From an uncultured Prevotella sp. (GTDB lineage: Bacteria > Bacteroidota > Bacteroidia > Bacteroidales > Bacteroidaceae): a stretch of 7,020 bases of DNA. The stretch covers positions 1-7,020 of the forward strand of contig CAJPPF010000118.1 of assembly GCA_905372445.1 (NCBI GenBank), given 5' to 3'. The notes under the pieces were generated by a model. The model made no database searches, was not told where the DNA came from, and saw only the letters and a program-made list of their open reading frames with translations. Position 1 is the first letter of the stretch. Each line of letters starts with the position of its first letter. Position numbers and translations under genes: made by a program. Positions 1 to 6,952 of this stretch are shown here, in pieces.

Positions 1-1261
1 ATACGAAAGACACGCTGCGCATCAGCTCCGACTTGTCCATCTGTCGGACATCCACTCCGCCGATGCTCACACTTCCCTCACACACATCCCAAAAGCGGGG
101 AATGAGCCGTGCTATGGTTGTCTTTCCGCTGCCCGAAGACCCAACGAGTGCCACCGTCTGCCCCTCGGGAATGGTAAGGCTGAGGTGGCTGACGGCATCC
201 TTTTCCGCGCCGTCGTATCTGAACGAGACGTCCTCAAAACAAATGTCGCAGGCTTGTGGCATCCGGGGCGTGCCGCTCTCGGGCAGCGGAGCAGTATCGG
301 TGAGTTTCTCCAATCTGTCCACCGCCTCATTGGCAAGGAATAGATTCTGACTGAGATACATCATCTTCATCACATTGGTTGCGATGACCGGTGTGATGAC
401 GATAAAGAGAATGAGGTCGGCCACGATGACCGCCACGCTTCCCCCATGCCCAATCAGGATGATACCTACCGGTACGAGGACGAAGGCAAAGGCGTTGATG
501 GCAACGGTATAGGCCGACATAGGCGACCGCCACATCAGCGTGTACTGGATGACAAGGTCGCGATAGCGGATGATGCTGTCGTGGAACCGCTTGAACGAGA
601 AGACCGTCTGCTGGAAAACCTTTACTACCGGAATGCCACGGACATACTCCACCGCCTCGCCGCTCATCTTCTCCTGTGCATCGAGATACATCCGCTGGAA
701 ATCGTTGTTCTTGGGATTCATCATATAGCCCATGATGCCGAAGGCACAGATGATTGGCAGCATGGCTGCCAAGCCCAATTGCCAATTGACCGTCAGCAGC
801 AGCACGATGACGCCAACGGGGGCAACGATGCTCCCCGCCACATCGGGCAGGATGTGCGCCACGAAGGTGTGGGTCTGCGCTGAGTCCTCGTCAATGATTT
901 TGCGCATACGTCCCGTGTTCTGCGTGTCGAAGAATCCAAGTGGCACGCGCATGAGTCGCTGCATTGCCTTGCGACGCATGTTGGTTTCGATGCGGAACGC
1001 AGCAAGATGCGAGAACATGAGTGCAGCAAAGTAGAGCAGCACGTTTGCCACCGACACGATGAAGGCGGCAAGGGCATAGTCCCATACGGGTGCATCGGCG
1101 AGACTGCCCTCCGCGGTGAGCAGCGTGCGCACCACAAGCCACAAAAGAACGAACGGGACGAGCGAGAGCAGTCCGTTGACTGCCGACAGCCCGACGGAGC
1201 AGGGCAGCAACCACTTGCGCCCTCCCATGTAAGCTCCTAATCGTTTGAGTGTTTTGAACAT
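1..1261 (-). CDS. ABC transporter half-protein, fused permease and ATPase (exporter fold); C-terminus cut by window edge
   Basis: Reading from the ATG at 1261 gives 420 uninterrupted codons before the sequence runs out. Residues 1-310 form the transmembrane domain, with hydrophobic stretches near 18-47, 62-85, 140-180 and 250-295 and the long cytoplasmic helices typical of the type IV exporter fold. The nucleotide-binding domain starts near 338: FRYDG (346-351) supplies the A-loop tyrosine and GSSGSGKT (374-381) is Walker A. The window ends just before the expected Q-loop, so signature, Walker B and H-switch are not visible; full-length relatives have about 580 residues. The gene starts 26 nt after the TetR stop, which suggests co-transcription. 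Such half-transporters often act as heterodimers encoded in tandem, so a partner beyond the left edge is likely. The fold covers drug and lipid exporters and also the siderophore importers YbtPQ and IrtAB. The neighbouring receptor makes import plausible, but substrate and direction cannot be read from this sequence. Confidence 0.93.
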   Translation of the reverse strand, partial: MFKTLKRLGAYMGGRKWLLPCSVGLSAVNGLLSLVPFVLLWLVVRTLLTAEGSLADAPVWDYALAAFIVSVANVLLYFAALMFSHLAAFRIETNMRRKAMQRLMRVPLGFFDTQNTGRMRKIIDEDSAQTHTFVAHILPDVAGSIVAPVGVIVLLLTVNWQLGLAAMLPIICAFGIMGYMMNPKNNDFQRMYLDAQEKMSGEAVEYVRGIPVVKVFQQTVFSFKRFHDSIIRYRDLVIQYTLMWRSPMSAYTVAINAFAFVLVPVGIILIGHGGSVAVIVADLILFIVITPVIATNVMKMMYLSQNLFLANEAVDRLEKLTDTAPLPESGTPRMPQACDICFEDVSFRYDGAEKDAVSHLSLTIPEGQTVALVGSSGSGKTTIARLIPRFWDVCEGSVSIGGVDVRQMDKSELMRSVSFV

Positions 1262-1287
1262 ATCGTTATTGTATTTTGAATGTTATC

Positions 1288-1902
1288 CTATGGTTTCATC
1301 AGCTCTTTCCAGCCTGCCGTTCCAAAGGCGATGTACTGCATGAGTGCTTGTTTGACTTCCTCCTCACTATATTCCTCGTGTTCCACCAATTCGCAAAAGA
1401 GAGTCGTCCAAGCCGAACTGGTGAGATGAATCAGAAATGGGGAGATGTTGGTGTTGATGTGCGGGTATCGTTCCTTCATCAGCCGGAGGTATTCCATACC
1501 GACCTTCATCTGGTGGTCAATGATTTTGTTCTTGTATCCCTCCAACGAAGTTCCCTCAGCATTGAAGAGCAACAGCCGCAGCTCGGGGCGGAACTGCTTG
1601 ACGAGCGTAAGCATCGCCATGATATGATTGATTTGCCGTTGCCGCAAATCGAACACGTCGAGCGAGAGAAATTCCTCATCATTATGCGAGAGGATATAGC
1701 GGTCAAGCGCGGTGAGCAATGGCTGCAATACCGCACAAAACAGTGTATCCTTACTATCAAAATAATGATACAGGTTTCCCACAGTCACGCCAGCCTTACG
1801 CGCCACGTTTCTAATGCACGTACGCTGCACACCATTTTTGATAAACTCTCTATGGGCAACTTGCAATATACGTTGCTTAATATCTGTCTTCAATGTCTGC
1901 AT
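1288..1902 (-). CDS. TetR/AcrR-family transcriptional regulator
   Basis: This 204-residue protein has a typical TetR N-terminal helix-turn-helix at about residues 8-55: an IKQRILQVAHREF helix, then TCIRNVARKAGVTVGNLYHYF, ending in the usual YHYFDSKDTLF motif. The rest is a helical ligand-binding and dimerisation domain that I cannot assign to a ligand class. Total length is normal for the family. I chose the ATG at 1902; a TTG two codons upstream (1908) is in frame but has no better ribosome-binding site. The gene lies 70 nt after the outer-membrane protein gene and 26 nt before the ABC transporter gene, both in the same direction. TetR proteins usually repress their own operon and release DNA on binding a small molecule, so control of the downstream transporter is the simplest inference. 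No convincing palindromic operator was found directly upstream. Confidence 0.93.
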   Translation of the reverse strand: MQTLKTDIKQRILQVAHREFIKNGVQRTCIRNVARKAGVTVGNLYHYFDSKDTLFCAVLQPLLTALDRYILSHNDEEFLSLDVFDLRQRQINHIMAMLTLVKQFRPELRLLLFNAEGTSLEGYKNKIIDHQMKVGMEYLRLMKERYPHINTNISPFLIHLTSSAWTTLFCELVEHEEYSEEEVKQALMQYIAFGTAGWKELMKP

Positions 1903-1972
1903 AATCAAATTTTAAGGAAAGAGAATATAATTCATTCATATCGCATGGGTAATCGGTGAGAATACGGTATCT

Positions 1973-2569
1973 TCAGAACTCCAGTTCCAGACCGATCATC
2001 ACTTCCTCCGGAGCAAAGTGGATCCCAAAGCCGTCATTGCCGATTTCCCGCTCCTCACCTGTGAAATAGTTTTTCCGATAGCCCGCAAACCCCATGCGCA
2101 TACAGAGGCACAGTCCTTTTGTCAGGTCCACGCATGCGCCCGGACGCAGTCCTATCTCGAAGCCGTGGTGCTTATCTGTTTTGTTCGGATCGGTTGGAGA
2201 GATGTAGTTGTAGCCGATGCCACCGTCTAAGTAGAGGTTGAACGGGCCTTTGTGAAGATAATAGTAGCGCGCGAAAGGCGAAATTTTAAGGGTGTGTGTC
2301 TTTTCGCGCTCATTATCGCCACGCTCGGAGTTGAAGGCATAACCCAACATGATGCCCGCGGCCCACGTTTCATTGAAGTGCCAGCCTATCTCGGGGCAGA
2401 ACTGCAAAGTGGTGGCTTTGGTTTTCGTGTTGTTCCAATAAGTAACGGCACCGCCTATGAACAATCCCTCTTTATGATCGTCTTCTTGAAAAGCCGAAGT
2501 GTGTTGCTCTTGCGTCCGGCCGATGAGTGGAACGAGTGATAGGATAAATATAAATAGCTGTTTTTTCAT
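1973..2569 (-). CDS. small outer-membrane beta-barrel protein, probably eight strands
   Basis: This 198-residue protein starts at the ATG at 2569; an in-frame TTG two codons earlier is less likely. MKKQLFIFILSLVPLIG is a Sec signal peptide, with cleavage probably near residue 19-20. The mature part shows alternating amphipathic beta stretches near 34-47, 52-65, 68-80, 90-106, 109-124, 135-148, 152-165 and 184-198. It ends in LELEF, a C-terminal phenylalanine as expected for recognition by the BAM machinery. Size and layout fit the OmpA/OmpW-like outer-membrane beta-barrel group (Pfam OMP_b-brl). A role in transport, adhesion or stress cannot be told from this. Four cysteines in the mature part (58, 146, 154, 156) are unusual for such a barrel. 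A terminator lies between it and the upstream membrane-protein gene, so it probably has its own promoter within 2570-2627, but no clear consensus is visible there. Confidence 0.82.
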   Translation of the reverse strand: MKKQLFIFILSLVPLIGRTQEQHTSAFQEDDHKEGLFIGGAVTYWNNTKTKATTLQFCPEIGWHFNETWAAGIMLGYAFNSERGDNEREKTHTLKISPFARYYYLHKGPFNLYLDGGIGYNYISPTDPNKTDKHHGFEIGLRPGACVDLTKGLCLCMRMGFAGYRKNYFTGEEREIGNDGFGIHFAPEEVMIGLELEF

Positions 2570-2627
2570 TATCAAAAAGTTTATTGATAGCTATAAGAAA
2601 AGTGAACGCCATTCAATCTGACAGGTT

Positions 2628-2665
2628 AAAAAACGCACTTATCATTTTGATATAATGCGTTTTTT
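2628..2665 (-). terminator. intrinsic terminator after the four-helix membrane protein gene
   Basis: A perfect 10-bp inverted repeat (aaaaaacgca at 2628-2637 and tgcgtttttt at 2656-2665) encloses a smaller inner stem (tatca 2640-2644 with tgata 2648-2652). The arms supply an A-tract on one side and a T-tract on the other in both orientations, so the structure could stop transcription either way. With all genes on the minus strand, it sits 27 nt after the stop of the membrane protein gene and before the outer-membrane protein gene, and so splits the two transcription units. Confidence 0.8.
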
Positions 2666-2692
2666 ATTTGTAGAATGAACGTTCGGAATGAT

Positions 2693-3082
2693 TTATTCTT
2701 TATTATTCCATTTCCACGCTTCATAAGCGAGCGCAATGCTCACTATGACCAGCATAGGATGGATAAAGAGCTGCGGAAGCTCAAAGCTGAATATCAGTTC
2801 CGTGCTATGTACCGTACAGAACAGGGCTGTGAAGGCGGCGAGACAGAGATGTACCGTCTTATGCCAGCGCTTGCGGGCATAGAGCGAAAGGAGCAATCCT
2901 GTCATTGGTATCGTGAGTGAAACAACGGCCATCAATACGAGCATTGACATCGGTGCTACACCATCGTTATAAACGGCAATGTTGGCATTCCAGAAAAGAG
3001 GTATCATGTCAGTCAGAGAATGCGCGGACATGCCTGCGACTATGGCAACCCATAGAATTGAAATTTTAAGATTCTTTTTCAT
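2693..3082 (-). CDS. small four-helix inner-membrane protein with candidate haem-ligating histidines; family not recognised
   Basis: This 129-residue protein starts at the ATG at 3082 and has four hydrophobic segments, at about 8-27, 44-68, 76-99 and 102-122. Positive charge at the N-terminus (KK), in the 70-75 loop (RKRWHK) and at the C-terminal tail puts both ends and that loop in the cytoplasm. There are five histidines: 21 (helix 1), 74 and 78 (start of helix 3), 92 (late helix 3) and 108 (start of helix 4). H78 and H92 are 14 residues apart on one helix, a spacing seen in di-haem membrane cytochromes and ferric reductases. I do not recognise the family, and haem binding is a hypothesis. 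The gene follows the receptor and lipoprotein genes after a structured 182-nt gap, roughly where xusC (a PepSY reductase) lies in the B. thetaiotaomicron xus operon, and is followed by a terminator. A chaperone, carrier or plain structural role is equally possible. Confidence 0.8.
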   Translation of the reverse strand: MKKNLKISILWVAIVAGMSAHSLTDMIPLFWNANIAVYNDGVAPMSMLVLMAVVSLTIPMTGLLLSLYARKRWHKTVHLCLAAFTALFCTVHSTELIFSFELPQLFIHPMLVIVSIALAYEAWKWNNKE

Positions 3083-3114
3083 CCTTATATGTTTTTAATT
3101 TTGAATGTTTAATT

Positions 3115-3130
3115 ACCGGACGAATCCGGC
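3115..3130 (-). other. UUCG-capped hairpin upstream of the four-helix protein gene
   Basis: On the minus strand, GCCGGA and TCCGGT flank a TTCG loop: five Watson-Crick pairs plus a closing G-U, capped by the very stable UUCG tetraloop. It lies about 32 nt before the ATG at 3082. An A/T-rich stretch follows but has no run of U, so it is a poor intrinsic terminator. It may act as a pausing, processing or stabilising element between the lipoprotein and membrane-protein genes. Confidence 0.55.
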
Positions 3131-3143
3131 AGGTTTCCTAATG

Positions 3144-3220
3144 AAGTGCTGTTCAAAGCGGGACAGCGCTTTTTCTTTTCGAGAAGCATTGTCCCGGTGT
3201 GGGACAGCGCTTATTCTTTC
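3144..3220 (-). repeat. direct repeat around an inverted repeat, forming mutually exclusive hairpins
   Basis: The 12-mer gggacagcgctt occurs exactly twice, at 3160-3171 and 3201-3212, each followed by a similar T-rich tail (ttttcttttc and attctttc). Between them, 3184-3195 (aagcattgtccc) is the near reverse complement of both, giving a 12-bp stem with one wobble and one mismatch. It can pair with the right copy through a 5-nt loop (3196-3200) or with the left copy through a 12-nt loop (3172-3183), but not with both. The left copy can also pair with 3144-3152 (aagtgctgt); that version fits better on the plus strand, where a T-rich tail follows. The element fills most of the gap between the lipoprotein and membrane-protein genes. 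It could be an attenuator or processing site, or a REP-like extragenic repeat. Confidence 0.6.
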
Positions 3221-3264
3221 ATTTAAGAGAATGTGCCAACTTTTTTGATACACCCTCAACTCGT

Positions 3265-4503
3265 TTAGTCGAGTGAAATCACTTTATAGGCACCACTTGG
3301 CGTCTTCACGCTTGGTTGCGTGGAACCCTTCCCTGTTGCCATGTCGTAACGATAAAAACCTATACCATTATCGGTATGTTCCCCAAAATATATGGAATTT
3401 CCTACCTTGATGATGGCATTGGCTGCCCAACCGCATGATGCAGGCATAGGAAGTATGCGACCTGTCTTCTTGTTTACGTCAATCTCGTAAGGGACATAAC
3501 ATTTGTTGACGATATAAGTCTGATCGTTGGGATCCTTTACGAGTGAAGGTTTATAGAGGAAAGTGTAGATCTTTCCATTGCCTCCATAAATCATGTACAT
3601 GCCGTAAGAACCAACCTCTGCACCATCGGTAGTTTGCAAGCTCATGTAGAAGTCTTTGTCAAAATCTGTTTCTCCCTTTTTGATGCGCAACAATCCGTCT
3701 TTGTAGCCCTTACCCGGCATAAACTGACACATCATTGCCGCACGAGGTCCCGTGTTGAAATAGATGTTACCGGCTTCATCCATAACAGGCGATGTATGTC
3801 CGACCATACCGAGACTCGTTGCACGATCATCCTTTATAACCTTTTCCACCTTATCGGTAGCCACGTCAATGACAGCTACTTGAGCAGGCGTTGCAAGGAT
3901 TTCCTTCATAGACTTTGCTTGGTTGAGAGGCAGGAACAGCTTGCCGTCACGCACGATTCCATTGCCACCATCCGGGTCTTTATCGCCTTCTGCATAAGGG
4001 GACAGGTCTATTTCTTTCGTTACACTCATCGTGCTTGGATTGAACACGATAAGTTGTCCGCGGCTTGCACATGTGACTGCATAAGCTTTGGTATCATTCG
4101 CAAATATGATTTCAACCACATTGGGTGAACCCGGGAAGGAAAGAGAACCCACAGGATGAGAAGACAGTTGTCCATTTGCGTTTACTTCATATTTGTGGAG
4201 AGTTTGCTCACCACCATAACCATACATAGAACCGGACTGGAGATAAACATACTTTCCTCGTTTTTCCATGAAAAGGTGTCCTGAGGGAAGCGTTATAGCT
4301 TTGTTGTATGACACGGACGTACCTTCGTTGAAATTCTCGAAACTGGTGATGAAGAAACTGTTGTCTGATTGTGCAGACATTAGGAAATGATGCTTCTTTT
4401 CAGACTGTGGATGGTCGTCATTGTTTTCTGAACAAGATGACACTGTTGCTGCAAACAGCAGGGTAAGACAAGGCAGTACCCAAAAGATTTTTTTTGCTTT
4501 CAT
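3265..4503 (-). CDS. surface lipoprotein, DUF4374/XusB-like predicted beta-propeller
   Basis: This 412-residue protein has a lipoprotein signal peptide: a KAKK basic start, a hydrophobic core, and lipobox VSSC with the lipidated cysteine at residue 24. The next residues, SENNDD, resemble the acidic export signal that sends Bacteroidetes lipoproteins to the cell surface. The mature part is made of repeated short beta units, such as VYLQSGSMYGYGG, AYAVTCASRGQLIVFNP, KLFLPLNQ, QVAVIDVATDKVEKVI and IYFGEHTDNGIGFYRYD, as in a beta-propeller. Length, repeats and gene context suggest the DUF4374 family, which includes XusB, the surface siderophore-binding lipoprotein of B. thetaiotaomicron. It begins 21 nt after the receptor stop, so the two are almost certainly co-transcribed, and it probably captures ligand for that receptor. 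Lipoprotein status is clear. The DUF4374 call is from recognition only, and the ligand is unknown: ferric siderophore is favoured, with haem or another chelate possible. Confidence 0.85.
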   Translation of the reverse strand: MKAKKIFWVLPCLTLLFAATVSSCSENNDDHPQSEKKHHFLMSAQSDNSFFITSFENFNEGTSVSYNKAITLPSGHLFMEKRGKYVYLQSGSMYGYGGEQTLHKYEVNANGQLSSHPVGSLSFPGSPNVVEIIFANDTKAYAVTCASRGQLIVFNPSTMSVTKEIDLSPYAEGDKDPDGGNGIVRDGKLFLPLNQAKSMKEILATPAQVAVIDVATDKVEKVIKDDRATSLGMVGHTSPVMDEAGNIYFNTGPRAAMMCQFMPGKGYKDGLLRIKKGETDFDKDFYMSLQTTDGAEVGSYGMYMIYGGNGKIYTFLYKPSLVKDPNDQTYIVNKCYVPYEIDVNKKTGRILPMPASCGWAANAIIKVGNSIYFGEHTDNGIGFYRYDMATGKGSTQPSVKTPSGAYKVISLD

Positions 4504-4524
4504 GCTTTTTACTTATGTTTATAT

Positions 4525-6888
4525 TTAGTTAATAATATATTTTATCTTCAAGTGAAATGTGCGCCTTTCCATCGGATAGCGAAATTCTGCCCAGTTTTCA
4601 CGGTTGAGTAGGTTCCGTATCTCAAAGCTAAGCTGGCAATGTTTGTTGAAAGAATGGTGAACGGCAACGTCCCAACTGTATCTTGCCGGTATAAGCATTG
4701 TATTGTTATTGCTTGCTTCCCAGTTGTAGCTGAATTCTTTGGTAAATCCGAACGTAGAGGCAAAGGCTGAAGAAGAAGTCTTGCCCAGCAAACCATCTTT
4801 GTGCAGGTGTAATCCGACGTTGCCAAACAGATAAGGCATATTGGGGATTCGGTAGCGGTAGTGAAAATTTTCTCCGCCGCCTACGGCATCCTTTCTCATG
4901 TCGCGGGCATCTTGCCATGTGATATTTCCCTGTATGTCCAGCCAGCGGTTCAGCTTGCTGTCGATTTCCATGTCCATCCCCATCACCCGGACTTTACCGA
5001 TATTGTCATAGGCCATGTTCATGGAGCTATACATCAGTTTTATCATGTCTTTTGCACTCATGTAGAATGTGTTTACCCCGATTCGTACCTGTGGATAATA
5101 CCGGGCATCGCTAAGCCATATCGCACCTGCATTGATGTTGAAACTACGCTCAGGACGAAGTTTCTCGGACGGGAGGAGCAACACTCCGTCACCAAACAGC
5201 TCATCGGCTATGGGCATTCTGACGGTTGATTGTACGGAGGCTTTCAGTGTCAAGGCATTATCCGGAAGTAGATGAAATGCCATTGCCTCGCTCCAGCCAA
5301 TCATCGTACTGTGGATGGTCGATGTTTTAAGTTTATCTTGCAACATGATAGCTTCGGCAAACGGAAGGACTTCCGAGTGGTGATTAAAAAGTTTTACTCC
5401 TATTTCGTTGGTAAATTTACCACTGTTTAGATTCAATTTATGAGACAATCCGGATACTATGGCGTGTACCGTACTTGGGTATCCGCTTGTAGGCAGACGC
5501 GAGTATTGGTCGGCAAGTTCGTCTTTTGGCTTCTTTCTCCCATAGCGGTAATTGGTGTTCCATGTAATAAATTGAGTATCGCCAATCTTATAAGTCAGGT
5601 TGAGTAATTCACGAATGGTAGTATGCCTGTCATGTGAATCGTTTGGAACAGAGCCAATCTCTCCGCGTCCTGAACCGCTTGGGAATCTGTTACCTATGAA
5701 ATCGTAACAATAATGTGAAGTATCTACTTGATTGACGAGACTAAGACCAACAATGGAATGTAGTTGTGCGGTGAGTTTACCGTTTAAGAAACTTTTCTCA
5801 AGACTCAGTGCCGCATTGGCAGAACGTGTCCGCGTAAAGGCATGCTGAATATTATTTTGCACGTTCATCAATCCCCCTTGTATCTCTTTGCGATAGTAGT
5901 CGGCACTCAATGTGATGTCAAATCGGTCGAACCATAATTGTTGGCTGCTCACACCCACGTTGAAACCTCCATGTGTGTACGCATCATGGTCACGGTGGAT
6001 GATACGTCCCAATTCAAAAGGAGAAGAAAAACTATAATTGTTTTTAGCATAGTTCATCGTGGCACCGGCATGGAAAGCTGTCGAGGTCTTGCCAATATAT
6101 TGCTTCAGTTGCAGACTGCCGATATAGGTATTGTATGATGCTACCTCAAATGCCATTTCCAAATGATTTTTGTTGAAGTCTTTCAGTCGGATGTTCACGG
6201 CACCGCCTAATCCGTCACCTCCCAGCCATGCCGGGATGATGCCTTTGTATATCTCCACTTCATCTACCATATCAAGAGGAATGCTGCTGAGTTGAAATTC
6301 ATCGGAATTTCCCATAGGCATACCATTGATAAAGATACCGACACGCTTACCGTCCATCCCTTGTACGATGATACGTGAAGCATTACCCAGTCCGCCTTGT
6401 TGAGCCACTTTGATACCTGCAGCATTGTCAAGAATTTCGTTTAAGGTTGCAGTCTTGTATTTAAGAGACTGACTGTCTATAATGGTGACTGCAGATGGAA
6501 CTTCACGATGCTTTTGCGCCTTGCTTTTTCCCAACACTACGACATCAGATAAGATATTGTTTAATGGCTGCAATTCCACATTACAGCAAATGCTGTCATT
6601 GATGTATGATTTTTTATTGAGTAGTATGTTACGGCTTTTATATCCTACATATTGAACTATGATCCGCTTGCTGCTTTTTGAAGGAAGTTCCATTCTAAAC
6701 ACACCTGCATGATTTGAAATTGTGCCGATATTAGAGTTTTCTAAAATAATAGAAGCTCCATCTAACGGCAGGTGAGTTTGCTCATCCGTAATTTGCCCAT
6801 AAACGATTTTTTGAGCTAACATATTCTGCCATGTGAATGAGAAAATTAGCACCAATAGGAAGTTGTGAAAAATATTTTTATTACTCAT
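4525..6888 (-). CDS. TonB-dependent outer-membrane receptor with carboxypeptidase-like N-terminal domain (candidate XusA-type siderophore receptor)
   Basis: This 787-residue protein has a Sec signal peptide with probable cleavage after A25 (MLA-QK). Residues 28-108 form the carboxypeptidase-regulatory-like extension of Bacteroidetes receptors (VYGQITDEQTHLPLDGASI, then QYVGYKSR). DVVVLG (115-120) is a possible TonB-box region. The plug spans about 126-236, with LNEILDNAAGI, RIIVQGMDGKRVGIFINGMP and LGGDGLGGAVNIR. The barrel fills the rest and ends in an amphipathic last strand (FHLKIKYI). Around 555-580 it has VRMPIADELFG and SEKLRPERS, the region where haem receptors carry FRAP and NPNL boxes; neither box is intact, so a siderophore-like ligand is favoured over haem. 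At under 800 residues it is a metal/cofactor-type receptor, not a roughly 1000-residue SusC-type glycan porin. It is first in its operon, with a promoter about 30 nt upstream, and the surface lipoprotein follows 21 nt later. The exact ligand is not determined. Confidence 0.95.
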   Translation of the reverse strand: MSNKNIFHNFLLVLIFSFTWQNMLAQKIVYGQITDEQTHLPLDGASIILENSNIGTISNHAGVFRMELPSKSSKRIIVQYVGYKSRNILLNKKSYINDSICCNVELQPLNNILSDVVVLGKSKAQKHREVPSAVTIIDSQSLKYKTATLNEILDNAAGIKVAQQGGLGNASRIIVQGMDGKRVGIFINGMPMGNSDEFQLSSIPLDMVDEVEIYKGIIPAWLGGDGLGGAVNIRLKDFNKNHLEMAFEVASYNTYIGSLQLKQYIGKTSTAFHAGATMNYAKNNYSFSSPFELGRIIHRDHDAYTHGGFNVGVSSQQLWFDRFDITLSADYYRKEIQGGLMNVQNNIQHAFTRTRSANAALSLEKSFLNGKLTAQLHSIVGLSLVNQVDTSHYCYDFIGNRFPSGSGRGEIGSVPNDSHDRHTTIRELLNLTYKIGDTQFITWNTNYRYGRKKPKDELADQYSRLPTSGYPSTVHAIVSGLSHKLNLNSGKFTNEIGVKLFNHHSEVLPFAEAIMLQDKLKTSTIHSTMIGWSEAMAFHLLPDNALTLKASVQSTVRMPIADELFGDGVLLLPSEKLRPERSFNINAGAIWLSDARYYPQVRIGVNTFYMSAKDMIKLMYSSMNMAYDNIGKVRVMGMDMEIDSKLNRWLDIQGNITWQDARDMRKDAVGGGENFHYRYRIPNMPYLFGNVGLHLHKDGLLGKTSSSAFASTFGFTKEFSYNWEASNNNTMLIPARYSWDVAVHHSFNKHCQLSFEIRNLLNRENWAEFRYPMERRTFHLKIKYIIN

Positions 6889-6918
6889 GATTACTATTTA
6901 AAGTCCATTATTCTTTTG

Positions 6919-6950
6919 CAAAAAGTACTTGTTCTATTCTTTTTCTCAAA
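6919..6950 (-). promoter_or_regulatory. Bacteroidetes-type promoter for the receptor-lipoprotein operon
   Basis: On the minus strand, TTTG (6950-6947) is followed after exactly 19 nt by TACTTTTTG (6927-6919). This matches the sigma-ABfr pattern of a -33 TTTG and a -7 TAnnTTTG element, with one extra base in the -7 spacer. The implied transcript starts near 6912, leaving a leader of about 24 nt before the ATG at 6888. Confidence 0.65.
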
Positions 6951-6952
6951 AA

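Noticed and set aside
112..1214. Several overlapping open frames on both strands at the left end, suggesting a broken or frameshifted gene
   Set aside because: Reading from the ATG at 1261 gives one uninterrupted ABC transporter frame to the window edge; the others are out-of-frame shadows in GC-rich sequence.
1905..1913. TAAAATTTG just before the regulator start, as a -7 promoter element
   Set aside because: The inner spacing is off by one, no TTTG lies about 19-21 nt upstream, and it overlaps the start region, leaving no leader.
1923..1933. Short GAAT-ATA-ATTC dyad upstream of the regulator, as a TetR operator
   Set aside because: Arms of only 4 bp in A/T-rich sequence are expected by chance; TetR operators are normally longer and better matched.
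1276..1959. Long plus-strand open frame (227 codons) opposite the regulator gene
   Set aside because: It is antisense to a clear TetR protein with an intact helix-turn-helix, and its translation has no recognisable domain or signal.
3160..3220. Repeated gggacagcgctt units as a CRISPR array or tandem repeat
   Set aside because: There are only two copies with one intervening segment that is complementary to them, which fits hairpin formation, not repeats with unique spacers.
3231..3264. Possible insertion-sequence scar just after the lipoprotein stop
   Set aside because: No terminal inverted repeats, target duplication or transposase remnant could be found.
3634..4128. Plus-strand open frame of 164 codons opposite the lipoprotein gene
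   Set aside because: It lies wholly within the lipoprotein gene on the other strand and its translation resembles no protein family.
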